Positions 1-5,934 of a DNA stretch of 9,950 nucleotides are shown piece after piece. The notes below the pieces were generated by a model that was given only the letters and a program-made list of their open reading frames with translations, made no database searches and was not told where the DNA came from. Source of the stretch: Verrucomicrobiota bacterium (lineage in GTDB: Bacteria > Verrucomicrobiota > Verrucomicrobiia > Verrucomicrobiales > Akkermansiaceae); assembly GCA_026397695.1 (NCBI GenBank), contig JAPLUJ010000662.1, positions 1-9,950 of the forward strand, given 5' to 3'. Both the position numbers and the translations under genes were made by a program. The stretch's first letter is position 1. Each line of letters opens with the position of its first letter.

Positions 1-2
1 AG

Positions 3-323
3 AATTATGACACTTCTATCCTTGGAATAGAGGGTAGAATGGGGGATGGTCAGGTATCTTTTCTTGGAGAGATATGGAATCAGGAGTTAACTATCAATGT
101 TCTTATAGAACGAATGATTGAGGCCAATAGTACTCAAATTGTTTCTTGTTATCGAGACGGGGTAACCATGGAGGGGGTGAAAATCCCCGTGGAATCTGCA
201 CGATGGCATGTTAGAGGTATGCGAGATGTTCCTATACATGGTATAGGCGAGACACAGAAAGCAATTGTTGCAAATGATACATTTTGTATCCATTTTTTCC
301 CACTCACAGCAACCATAAAATAA
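3..323 (+). CDS. Hypothetical protein, 5'-truncated by the window edge
   Basis: The frame is open from base 3 with no stop, so the gene probably begins upstream; the first internal ATG is at 39 and has no convincing ribosome binding site. The visible part is about 106 residues, with no membrane segment, no cysteine cluster and no motif I recognise. It ends in TAA only 4 bp before the next gene on the same strand, so the two are probably cotranscribed. The DNA is clearly AT-richer than the C1 operon at the other end of the window, which suggests acquired DNA. Given the neighbourhood (an RHS tip and a TA-like pair), it could be the end of a toxin tip or an immunity protein, but the sequence does not show this directly. 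Confidence 0.55.
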   Translation, partial: NYDTSILGIEGRMGDGQVSFLGEIWNQELTINVLIERMIEANSTQIVSCYRDGVTMEGVKIPVESARWHVRGMRDVPIHGIGETQKAIVANDTFCIHFFPLTATIK

Positions 324-327
324 TAAA

Positions 328-870
328 ATGAAGTTTATTATAAGCCTCTGTGCTTTATTGGCTACCATGGTGCAGTCCATGGCAGAAGATTTGACATGCA
401 CTTATGAAGGTATTGTTGATGGCTATGCTCGAATTGAAGTCCATAACAAGACAGATTTCGATATTGTTATCATGGGTGGAAATGAGAATCAGCTTGTCCA
501 TTTTGGAATGACGTACTTGTCCAAAACAAAGAGAGATGTGAAAATGATTTTGATTGGTGAAAATCTAGCTATGTTTGAAAAGCCTGCACTTATACTGCTG
601 CCGTCTAAATGCTCAAGGCAATTTAAATTTCTCGTTAATCCATTGATAGAAAGGACTCAAATCATCCAACTTCAAATTGGGTTAAGTTATCTTCCGTATA
701 GCGAGTTTAGTTCTAAAATGAAGAAAAGTCCTAACATGCAATTCGAGTGGGTGCATTTAATAAAAAATATTATATACAATGATTTCAAAATCAAATCGTT
801 AAATCTATCGTATGGCTTTGGATTAAATTTGAGCGGCTCTACCGATAAGAGCGGCTCTACCGATAAGTGA
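328..870 (+). CDS. Small exported protein of unknown function
   Basis: The 180-aa protein opens with a classic Sec signal peptide: Lys2, a hydrophobic core (residues 3-15) and a likely signal peptidase I site after Ala19 (SMA|ED). No lipobox cysteine sits at the cleavage site, so a periplasmic or secreted soluble protein is expected. The mature part has alternating hydrophobic/polar stretches (for example RIEVHNKTDFDIVIM) that suggest a beta-rich fold; I recognise no family. The start lies 4 bp after the previous stop, without a clear Shine-Dalgarno. The last 12 residues are SGSTDK twice, made by an exact 18-bp tandem duplication just before TGA. AT-rich composition matches the upstream partner. 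An immunity or effector role is only a guess from context. Confidence 0.6.
   Translation: MKFIISLCALLATMVQSMAEDLTCTYEGIVDGYARIEVHNKTDFDIVIMGGNENQLVHFGMTYLSKTKRDVKMILIGENLAMFEKPALILLPSKCSRQFKFLVNPLIERTQIIQLQIGLSYLPYSEFSSKMKKSPNMQFEWVHLIKNIIYNDFKIKSLNLSYGFGLNLSGSTDKSGSTDK
832..867 (+). repeat. Exact 18-bp tandem duplication at the 3' end of the exported-protein gene
   Basis: The unit AGCGGCTCTACCGATAAG occurs twice back to back (832-849 and 850-867), immediately followed by TGA. Because 18 is a multiple of three it adds the hexapeptide SGSTDK twice in frame. It is GC-richer than the gene body. Confidence 0.9.
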
Positions 871-991
871 ATAAATGGGGACCAGGCCTGAATCGATAAG
901 GTCCCGACTAACAAGCATTGACGGGTCGAGCGACTGGGATTTGAATCGCTCCATGGCACGACCCTTCGTAAGCGTCCTAAAATCGACCCCC

Positions 992-1102
992 TATGTGTTG
1001 CGGGCCGAATTGATATCGCATGATATTCCCAAATTGACATCGTCGCAATTTTGCTGGATTGCCACGCTCTCATCGGGTTTCAGGTCCACTATCATCGTAG
1101 TT
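992..1102 (-). repeat. Dispersed repeat R1, copy a
   Basis: This 111-bp segment aligns without gaps to 4143-4253 with about 13 mismatches by eye (roughly 88% identity). The first 27 bp of the alignment are identical. Read on the minus strand, both copies hold a 34-codon frame starting with ATG and ending INSARNT-stop. The copy lies about 120 bp downstream of the exported-protein gene. I do not recognise it as a named repeat family. Confidence 0.85.
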
Positions 1103-1183
1103 TCGGCGCTTGATGATGACGCCGCCGGAAGTTGTCAGACGCCATGGGGCTTTGTCCTTGTTCCTCTCGGACCATGCGGGGTG

Positions 1184-1205
1184 TCATTTTCTCCGCCGAA
1201 AATGA
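1184..1205. repeat. Perfect 8-bp inverted repeat (hairpin)
   Basis: TCATTTTC and GAAAATGA face each other across a 6-base loop, TCCGCC. There is no T-run after it on either strand, so it is not a convincing intrinsic terminator. It sits between R1a and R2a. Confidence 0.6.
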
Positions 1206-1313
1206 AGTTGACGAGCGCTCTCCGGGTGTGGCGTTGCCCCAAACCCCGGGATTTTGTGAGGCATGGCAGAGGACTCCAACTGCCGCGCCCATGACGTTGC
1301 AGGTCATGGCCGG

Positions 1314-1455
1314 AACTTTCCGCTTCACACCCGACCGCCGATCCGCTATCAACCGATCCAGCGATGACCGCCGCCCTGCCATCCCCCGCCGCAACTACTG
1401 ATCCGGTGCTTTCCAGCGGACGGGAACGCGGGAAATCGCCCGGCCCCGACGACTC
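1314..1455 (-). repeat. Dispersed repeat R2, copy a
   Basis: This 142-bp segment is repeated in direct orientation at 2595-2754. It includes an exact 22-bp block (1330-1351 with 2611-2632) and an exact 35-bp block (1421-1455 with 2720-2754). Copy a is 18 bp shorter, from one indel in the middle. Read on the minus strand, both copies encode related strings such as LIADRRSG, but copy a has an internal TAG. It ends 41 bp before the TA-like operon. Confidence 0.85.
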
Positions 1456-1461
1456 TCTGGC

Positions 1462-1490
1462 TTGACAGGGCATGTCCGGGATGCCATGTT
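1462..1490 (+). promoter_or_regulatory. Putative sigma70-type promoter for the TA-like operon
   Basis: A perfect -35 hexamer TTGACA (1462-1467) is followed after exactly 17 bp by CATGTT (1485-1490), which matches three of six -10 positions. A start about 7 bp downstream would coincide with the GTG codon at 1497, implying a leaderless transcript. The -10 is weak, so this is a candidate only. Confidence 0.4.
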
Positions 1491-1496
1491 TCGCGT

Positions 1497-1691
1497 GTGA
1501 AAGTGAAGACGGTCAGCTTCGAGAAGATGCAACGCGACAAGCGCAGGGCGCGGTTGCGGGACGAGCGCCGTCTGGCCCGCAGCGAGGTGACGCCGGAGCA
1601 GCTCGAGGAAGAGAATTCACTCGTGCTGATGAACGCTAAAATCACCATCCCCGATTTCTGCCAAACCTTGGAACGCTATTACGGCAAATGA
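1497..1691 (+). CDS. Small charged protein, putative antitoxin of a TA-like pair
   Basis: This 64-aa protein starts with GTG and is very rich in Arg, Lys and Glu (for example KRRARLRDERRLARSE), consistent with helices; no membrane segment is visible. No family is recognised. Its TGA (1689-1691) overlaps the ATG of the next gene as ATGA, the tight translational coupling typical of toxin-antitoxin and other two-component modules. The size, charge and position upstream of a nucleotidyltransferase-fold protein make an antitoxin the best guess, but it lacks the large AbiEi domain found in classical type IV systems. No Shine-Dalgarno precedes the GTG; an alternative ATG start exists at 1527. Confidence 0.5.
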   Translation: MKVKTVSFEKMQRDKRRARLRDERRLARSEVTPEQLEEENSLVLMNAKITIPDFCQTLERYYGK

Positions 1692-2428
1692 ATCCGGAGC
1701 GGGAATCTCCTCTGGAGTCGGAGATTGGCGAATTTGCGGAAATATTGAGGCCCGCGGATGGGACGGAGCCCCCGGTGATCGTCGGTGGGCATGCCGCAGG
1801 TTTTTGGAGTCGGTATTTTCTGTCACAGGGAGTGACTGAACTTGCGGCGTATCTGCCCTTCCGGAGTAAGGATCTGGATCTCGTGGGGACCATGGAGTGG
1901 TTGGACAAATTGCACCGGCGGTACAAAGGCAGGTTGCTGCGCTCGGAACCGCGGAGCCCGGTTTTTGGCAGGCTGGATATTCCCCAGTCCGGTGGCGGAT
2001 TTCTGAGGGTGGAGGTTCTTCACACCGTTCTCGGACTGGACGCAAAGGACCTGAAGCGCACGGTGGATATTGAGGTCGCGGGCGTCGTTGGTAGAATCCC
2101 GTTGCCTCATCTGGTATTGAAGGCAAAGCTCGCCAATTCGGCACTCATCCCGCAGAATGGCAGACAGGATGTGAAACATACCAGCATGATGCTCGTATGC
2201 GTCCGGGCTTTCATTCTGGAGTTGCTGGAGAATCAGCGGGCGGGATTGATAGGCGAACGACCGGTCGTGAATCTGCTGGAAGAAATCCGGGAGGTGATGA
2301 TTTCGCGGAATGCCGAAAATGCCGCCAATCTTTGGGGCTTCGACTTACGCAAGGTCTGGCCCATGGAAGAATTGAAGGCGTCCGGCAGCGAAAAGGTCGC
2401 ACGGTGGCTGGAGCACCGGTTTGCCTGA
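1688..2428 (+). CDS. Nucleotidyltransferase-fold protein, AbiEii/MNT-like putative toxin
   Basis: The 246-aa product has the layout of minimal nucleotidyltransferase-fold proteins. A glycine pair, VIVGGHAAGFWS (residues 30-41), is followed by KDLDL (61-65) with acidic residues Asp62 and Asp64, and then a candidate third acidic strand, RVEVL (Glu109). After it comes LPHLVLKAKLAN (139-150) and RQDVKH (159-164), resembling the conserved Lys and Arg/Asp region of AbiEii-type proteins. Such proteins transfer nucleotides or phosphate to RNA or protein targets; the substrate here is unknown. It is cytosolic, with no signal or membrane segment. Its ATG overlaps the upstream stop by ATGA, so translation is coupled. 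The pair is bracketed by direct repeats R2a and R2b. A housekeeping nucleotidyltransferase-like role cannot be excluded. Confidence 0.6.
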   Translation: MNPERESPLESEIGEFAEILRPADGTEPPVIVGGHAAGFWSRYFLSQGVTELAAYLPFRSKDLDLVGTMEWLDKLHRRYKGRLLRSEPRSPVFGRLDIPQSGGGFLRVEVLHTVLGLDAKDLKRTVDIEVAGVVGRIPLPHLVLKAKLANSALIPQNGRQDVKHTSMMLVCVRAFILELLENQRAGLIGERPVVNLLEEIREVMISRNAENAANLWGFDLRKVWPMEELKASGSEKVARWLEHRFA

Positions 2429-2662
2429 GAGTGAATACGGAGCAGAAGATCCGTGAGGCCGCCGACTTTCGGGGCATGTGTCACGCGACTTCCTGCCGCT
2501 CAATACCGGAACGGCGGCGCAGCGGGCCGGGGGGTCAGCGTGGCGGTTTGTTCGGCAGTCACATGTGCGGCTGGCGCTTGATCGGCGGACGAAAAACTTT
2601 CACCTTCCCTCCCGACCGCCGATCCGCTATCAGCCATTCAAGCGACCCCACCGACCCCAGGG
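2429..2662. other. Gene-poor stretch leading into repeat R2b
   Basis: No supportable gene is seen between the nucleotidyltransferase-like gene and the RHS frame. The first 165 bp hold nothing recognisable; the remainder is the first part of R2b. In the RHS frame the sequence is open back to a TGA at 2579-2581, with no ATG before 2663. Confidence 0.5.
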
Positions 2663-2754
2663 ATGACCACCTGCCTTCCAGCCCCCGCCGCAACTCCCGA
2701 ACCGGAGCTTTCCAGCCCTCGGGAACGCGGGAAATCGCCCGGCCCCGACGACTC
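2595..2754 (-). repeat. Dispersed repeat R2, copy b, overlapping the RHS frame
   Basis: This is the 160-bp direct-repeat partner of 1314-1455, sharing exact 22-bp and 35-bp blocks and carrying an 18-bp insertion relative to copy a. It covers the first 31 codons of the apparent RHS frame, so the proline-rich N-terminus there ([18 protein letters not shown]) is repeat sequence, not RHS. Confidence 0.85.
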
Positions 2755-3580
2755 CGACCCCGGTTTCGCCCCCCTTCCGGCTCCGAACCTCCCCCGACCG
2801 CCGAAGCCGCGAAATCCACGCAACTCAATGGCTTCCAACAGGTTGCGGCGGAATCCTGCCAACGCCAAAAGCATCCGTGTAGCTGACTACGGGTACAGAT
2901 ATATGGATCCGCTGACCGGCCGGTGGCCGTCACGGGATCCGATTGAGGAAGAGGGTGGAGAAAACCTGTATGGGTTTGTGGGGAATGACGGAGCGAGCTC
3001 CTGGGATAAGCTCGGGCTCGAAGGAGATGCGCGCAACACACAGCCTTGGGTGACTTTGAAATCAATTGTTGGAAATGAGACGAGGGAATTCGGGCTCAAT
3101 GATGATCGAATTTGGGATATATTATGGAATGATGGGGTAGTTGAAAATCAAGCAGTGCTTCCATTCGGCCGGTTAGGGGAAACAGAGGAATCTGTGACGC
3201 CGACGGGTTCGATTGTCTCTCGAGAACGAGACGGAACTAAAATGTGCTGCGTAAAGATTCAAGTTGGGCACAAAGTCCACTCCCTGAAGATGGCTGATTT
3301 GCGCAAGGAAAAATATTGGAAGGTTGCAGCGCACGAATTACGACATGTTCGAGCTACTTACAGACGAGCTAAGTCGGTTACAGACTGGTATCAGGATTAT
3401 CGCCAACCTTGCTATACGTCCTACAACGATGCTAAGGCAATGAAGATGCAGATCGTAGACTTGATGCAAAGACTTCTGAGCGTGCTCCTGCAGCTTGAAG
3501 ATCTTCACTCGCAAGGGGAGCCTTATGGAACTCCTGTGGACGGCGCTGACTACACGTGGGATGGGACATATGCTAACTAA
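2663..3580 (+). CDS. Orphan RHS tip with putative HExxH metallopeptidase toxin domain
   Basis: The 305-aa frame has three parts. Residues 1-70 are proline-rich and derive partly from R2b. Residues 76-119 are the end of an RHS-associated core: [18 protein letters not shown], then [10 protein letters not shown] and the closing LGL. Residues 120-305 are a variable tip in AT-richer DNA carrying [11 protein letters not shown] (222-232), an HExxH zinc-binding motif with His224, Glu225 and His228. No third zinc ligand is obvious; acidic residues such as Asp241 are candidates. In full RHS toxins the core encapsulates and releases such a tip, which acts in a target cell. Here the beta-shell of well over a thousand residues is missing, so this is a displaced or 5'-truncated tip. 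The start is uncertain (ATG 2663, or 2828 beyond the repeat). A small membrane protein overlaps its end, as expected for an immunity gene. Confidence 0.7.
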   Translation: MTTCLPAPAATPEPELSSPRERGKSPGPDDSDPGFAPLPAPNLPRPPKPRNPRNSMASNRLRRNPANAKSIRVADYGYRYMDPLTGRWPSRDPIEEEGGENLYGFVGNDGASSWDKLGLEGDARNTQPWVTLKSIVGNETREFGLNDDRIWDILWNDGVVENQAVLPFGRLGETEESVTPTGSIVSRERDGTKMCCVKIQVGHKVHSLKMADLRKEKYWKVAAHELRHVRATYRRAKSVTDWYQDYRQPCYTSYNDAKAMKMQIVDLMQRLLSVLLQLEDLHSQGEPYGTPVDGADYTWDGTYAN

Positions 3581-3995
3581 ATCCATGGCGGCGGAATCGC
3601 CACTTAGGCGCGGGATGATTTATGGGATTATTCTCTTTTTATGGACGTTAGCTACAATTCAAATATATCCCGCATTTGTTAGGTTATCGATGTTCCCTAA
3701 TATTGTTACCGTGGGTGGCGTGCGAACCGGTGAGATGAACGTAATATCGAAATATTTGCATGATACCGCGCCGGGATGGGACCAACCTATAGGAGTTTCA
3801 GTAATGCGTTTGGTGAATGTCCTTGGAAACGGCGCTGGAAACATCAGAAATGATATAGTGGTGAGCAAATCAGACGGCACCTTCGAGGTGATAGTTATTC
3901 GGCAGTACGGAAATATAGGTCAGCCAAAGCGTTATAGGATGCGGATTGAAGCTGACAGGGTAGAGTTGCTTGAGGCTTTATATATAATCAATTAA
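3570..3995 (+). CDS. Single-pass membrane protein, putative immunity protein of the RHS tip
   Basis: From ATG 3570 the product is 141 aa. Two arginines (13-14) precede one hydrophobic segment at about residues 15-37 ([19 protein letters not shown]), followed by a soluble domain of about 100 residues. The positive N-terminus suggests an N-in anchor with the domain in the periplasm. The gene overlaps the RHS stop by 11 bp, and a GGGA element lies just upstream of 3570. ATGs at 3561 and 3585 are alternatives. Small, unrelated-looking proteins directly after an RHS or CDI toxin tip are usually its immunity proteins, and a periplasmic domain would suit neutralising a toxin arriving from outside. 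No family is recognised. The AT-richer composition matches the toxin tip. Confidence 0.6.
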   Translation: MLTKSMAAESPLRRGMIYGIILFLWTLATIQIYPAFVRLSMFPNIVTVGGVRTGEMNVISKYLHDTAPGWDQPIGVSVMRLVNVLGNGAGNIRNDIVVSKSDGTFEVIVIRQYGNIGQPKRYRMRIEADRVELLEALYIIN

Positions 3996-4252
3996 TAATC
4001 GTTACTGCTCAGGTAGCCCCTCCGCTGGGCGAGGCTTGACCGCAGGGTAGATTTTCATTCCACGGGCACCAGCGGAAAATTAATTCTCTTTTTGCTGGAC
4101 TCAAAGGGGGGCATGGCGCATTTTGCGTGGCGTGACGAGTATTATGTGTTGCGGGCCGAATTGATATCGTATGAGATTCGCAAATTGACATCGTCGCTAT
4201 TTTGCTGGATTACCATGCTCTCATCGGGGTTTGGTTCCGGTTTCATCGTAGT
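3996..4252. other. Gene-free stretch between the immunity-like gene and the IS
   Basis: This holds an 8-bp perfect inverted repeat with a long 40-base loop (4021-4028 TCCGCTGG with 4069-4076 CCAGCGGA), followed by a short T-run at 4089-4093, and then repeat R1b. The inverted repeat could help end transcription of the RHS pair, but the loop is too long for a textbook terminator. Confidence 0.45.
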
Positions 4253-4253
4253 T
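4143..4253 (-). repeat. Dispersed repeat R1, copy b, abutting the IS
   Basis: This is the direct-repeat partner of 992-1102, ungapped and about 88% identical by eye. It keeps the same 34-codon minus-strand frame, ending at the same stop. Similarity between copies ends at 4253, where the IS inverted repeat begins, so the IS may have inserted in, or at the edge of, a longer R1 element. Confidence 0.85.
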
Positions 4254-4273
4254 AGAGCCTGTCCCATCGGCGG
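4253..4273 (+). repeat. Left terminal inverted repeat of the IS
   Basis: These 21 bp are the exact reverse complement of 6130-6150. Similarity stops on both sides of the 21 bp. Confidence 0.9.
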
Positions 4274-4317
4274 ATCAGTAGCTGGGACAAGGCTTCGCGG
4301 TGCAAAAAAAATGAGGC

Positions 4318-4341
4318 ATGGGAGGCAAAAAAGTCTCCCAT
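4318..4341 (+). promoter_or_regulatory. Hairpin covering the transposase start codon
   Basis: ATGGGAG (4318-4324) pairs perfectly with CTCCCAT (4335-4341) across a 10-base A-rich loop. The first possible start codon lies inside the stem. Structures that hide a transposase start are a known way for IS elements to limit expression; here this is inferred. The in-frame ATG at 4354 lies outside the stem. Confidence 0.45.
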
Positions 4342-5934
4342 ACCCCAAATTCGATGGCTATAATTTTGTTACCATACGAAACACAGCCTCGAACCGTGAA
4401 CATTATTACCTATCAACCCGCCCTTCGTCCAGCACTTCCTAATGTTTATGGTCCATTGGAATACCGGGAACAACGCGCCATTTACGAGCGCATCGACCAC
4501 ATCCTTACCATTTCCGGGATCGAGCAGGAGTTCATCAAGTTTGCGCTTGTCGATCACGCAAGCGACCTCGCCGCCGCCCGCGCGAAGGATCTGGAGCGCT
4601 TTGCCAACTTCAGCGTGGTGGCATTGCGTGCCAACATTGCCCGGAAGCTCACCGGCCTGGCCCATCGCGAATTCTGTGTGCGTCTCGCTGACAGTCCGTT
4701 GTTGCAATGGTTCCTGCAGGTCGGCCGGATTGACACCATCAAGGCTTTTTCCAAGAGCACCAGTGACCGCATCACCCGTTGGTTGAGCGAGGAAAACTTG
4801 CACCGCATCAATGAACGACTCATCGCGCTGCTCAGTACGGATGCAGTTGACTTCGCGGCACAGGCAACGCCGGCGGCGACTTTCGGTTTGGCAGAGCCTC
4901 TCGCTTGCGAGGACGTGTTTTTCGACAGCACCTGCCTGAAGGCCAACATCCACTTTCCGGTGGATTGGGTGTTGTTGCGCGATGCCGCCCGCACCTTGAT
5001 GAAAGCGACGGTGCTCATCCGCAAGACCGGGTTGAAAACGCGGATGCCACAAGAGCCGTTGGAGTTCTTGAGCGACATGAACACGCTCTGCATGAAGATG
5101 AGCGCCAAACGCCGGGCCGCCGACGGCAGGAGGCAGCGCAAGCAGGTCTTGCGTGAAATGAAAGCGCTGGAGAAACGCATTGCGGGCCACGCCCGGGCGC
5201 ATCTGGAAGTACTCCGGACCCGCCGTGACGAAACCGATCTAACGGAAGGACGGGTGCGCGTCATCATCGCCCGGATTGAAGGTGTGCTCGGGCAACTTCC
5301 GGCCGCGATCAAGCAAGCCCATGAGCGAATCATTGGCGAGCGCCAGGTTCGCAATGAAGACAAGATCCTGAGCCTCTATGATGATTCGATCGACGTCATT
5401 GTGCGCGGCAAGGCGGGAGCGGAGGTTGAGTTCGGCAACAAGCTCTGGCTCGGGGAAACCCGCGATGGCATCATCGTGGACTACAAGTTATATCAAGACA
5501 ATCCGGGGGACACGGGTCTTGTCAGGTCTGCCGTCCAACGCCTGGTGGTGGAGCAGAACCTTGGGATCAAGCATGCCTGGGGCGACCGCGGATTGGCCAG
5601 CAAGGCAAACAAAGAATTATTGGAGGAATTTGGAATTCGCGATGGACTTTGTCCGCGTGACATAGCAGAGTTATTCAAACGTCTTGATCAAGAGTCTGGA
5701 TTTCGTGAAGGACTCAAGAGAAGAGCGGGGACGGAAGGGCGCATAGGCATCCTCAAAAACGTCTTCATGGAACGTCCGTTGCTCGCCAAGAGCTTTGCGT
5801 ATCGGGAACTGGCCGTGGGCTGGTCCGTTCTAACACACAACCTGTGGGCGGTGGCGAGAATGGCGGAGGCGGAGCAACAACGGCAGGCCGATATGGTACA
5901 GCAGGCCCGCCCGCCGAAAAAGCGGATAGCCTGA
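4318..5934 (+). CDS. DDE transposase of the IS
   Basis: The 538-aa protein appears intact. Catalytic acids can be placed at Asp203 (FFDSTCLKANIHFPVDWVLL, 201-220), Asp423 (WGDRGLASK, 421-429) and Glu473 (RAGTEGRIGILKN, 469-481), a DDE triad of the IS4/IS5-like superfamily. The NIHFPVDW sequence after the first Asp recalls transposases annotated as ISNCY. A basic, coiled stretch (about 262-345, many Arg, Lys and Glu) lies between the first and second catalytic residues. The enzyme would excise and insert the element at the flanking 21-bp repeats. A stop (TGA 4312-4314) precedes ATG 4318 in frame; the true start may be 4318 or 4354, and no strong ribosome binding site is seen at either. No frameshift or internal stop is present, so the element may be active. 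Confidence 0.88.
   Translation: MGGKKVSHTPNSMAIILLPYETQPRTVNIITYQPALRPALPNVYGPLEYREQRAIYERIDHILTISGIEQEFIKFALVDHASDLAAARAKDLERFANFSVVALRANIARKLTGLAHREFCVRLADSPLLQWFLQVGRIDTIKAFSKSTSDRITRWLSEENLHRINERLIALLSTDAVDFAAQATPAATFGLAEPLACEDVFFDSTCLKANIHFPVDWVLLRDAARTLMKATVLIRKTGLKTRMPQEPLEFLSDMNTLCMKMSAKRRAADGRRQRKQVLREMKALEKRIAGHARAHLEVLRTRRDETDLTEGRVRVIIARIEGVLGQLPAAIKQAHERIIGERQVRNEDKILSLYDDSIDVIVRGKAGAEVEFGNKLWLGETRDGIIVDYKLYQDNPGDTGLVRSAVQRLVVEQNLGIKHAWGDRGLASKANKELLEEFGIRDGLCPRDIAELFKRLDQESGFREGLKRRAGTEGRIGILKNVFMERPLLAKSFAYRELAVGWSVLTHNLWAVARMAEAEQQRQADMVQQARPPKKRIA

Larger units (their letters stand above)
871..1496. other. 626-bp gene-free stretch carrying repeats R1a and R2a
   Basis: Open frames run through here on both strands, but none has a recognisable protein, a ribosome binding site or consistent codon use. 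The stretch holds R1a (992-1102), a perfect 8-bp hairpin (1184-1205), R2a (1314-1455) and a promoter-like element (1462-1490). It separates the AT-rich exported-protein pair from the TA-like operon. Both repeats recur further right, so the region is best read as repeat-rich intergenic DNA. Confidence 0.6.

Noticed and set aside
878..905. Hairpin GGGACC/GGTCCC with 16-base loop, considered as terminator of the exported-protein gene
   Set aside because: The stem is only 6 bp, the loop is long and no T-run follows.
875..1294. 139-codon open frame on the + strand
   Set aside because: It passes through repeat R1a and the 1184-1205 hairpin with no protein features; R1b does not continue the same frame over its flanks.
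2437..2454. Short inverted repeat ACGGA/TCCGT after the nucleotidyltransferase-like gene
   Set aside because: A 5-bp stem without a T-run is expected by chance.
992..2754. CRISPR-like repetition
   Set aside because: Each repeat has only two diverged copies at large, irregular spacing; there are no short regular repeats or spacers.
2197..2886. 229-codon open frame on the + strand
   Set aside because: It overlaps the end of the nucleotidyltransferase-like gene and the RHS start in another frame, and is Arg/Pro/Ser-rich as expected for an out-of-frame GC-rich reading.
2559..3065. 168-codon open frame on the - strand across R2b and the RHS core
   Set aside because: It runs antisense to a clear RHS core; the part that resembles copy R2a is explained by the repeat.
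4369..5202. 277-codon open frame on the - strand
   Set aside because: It is antisense to the transposase, with no recognisable motif; a shadow frame.
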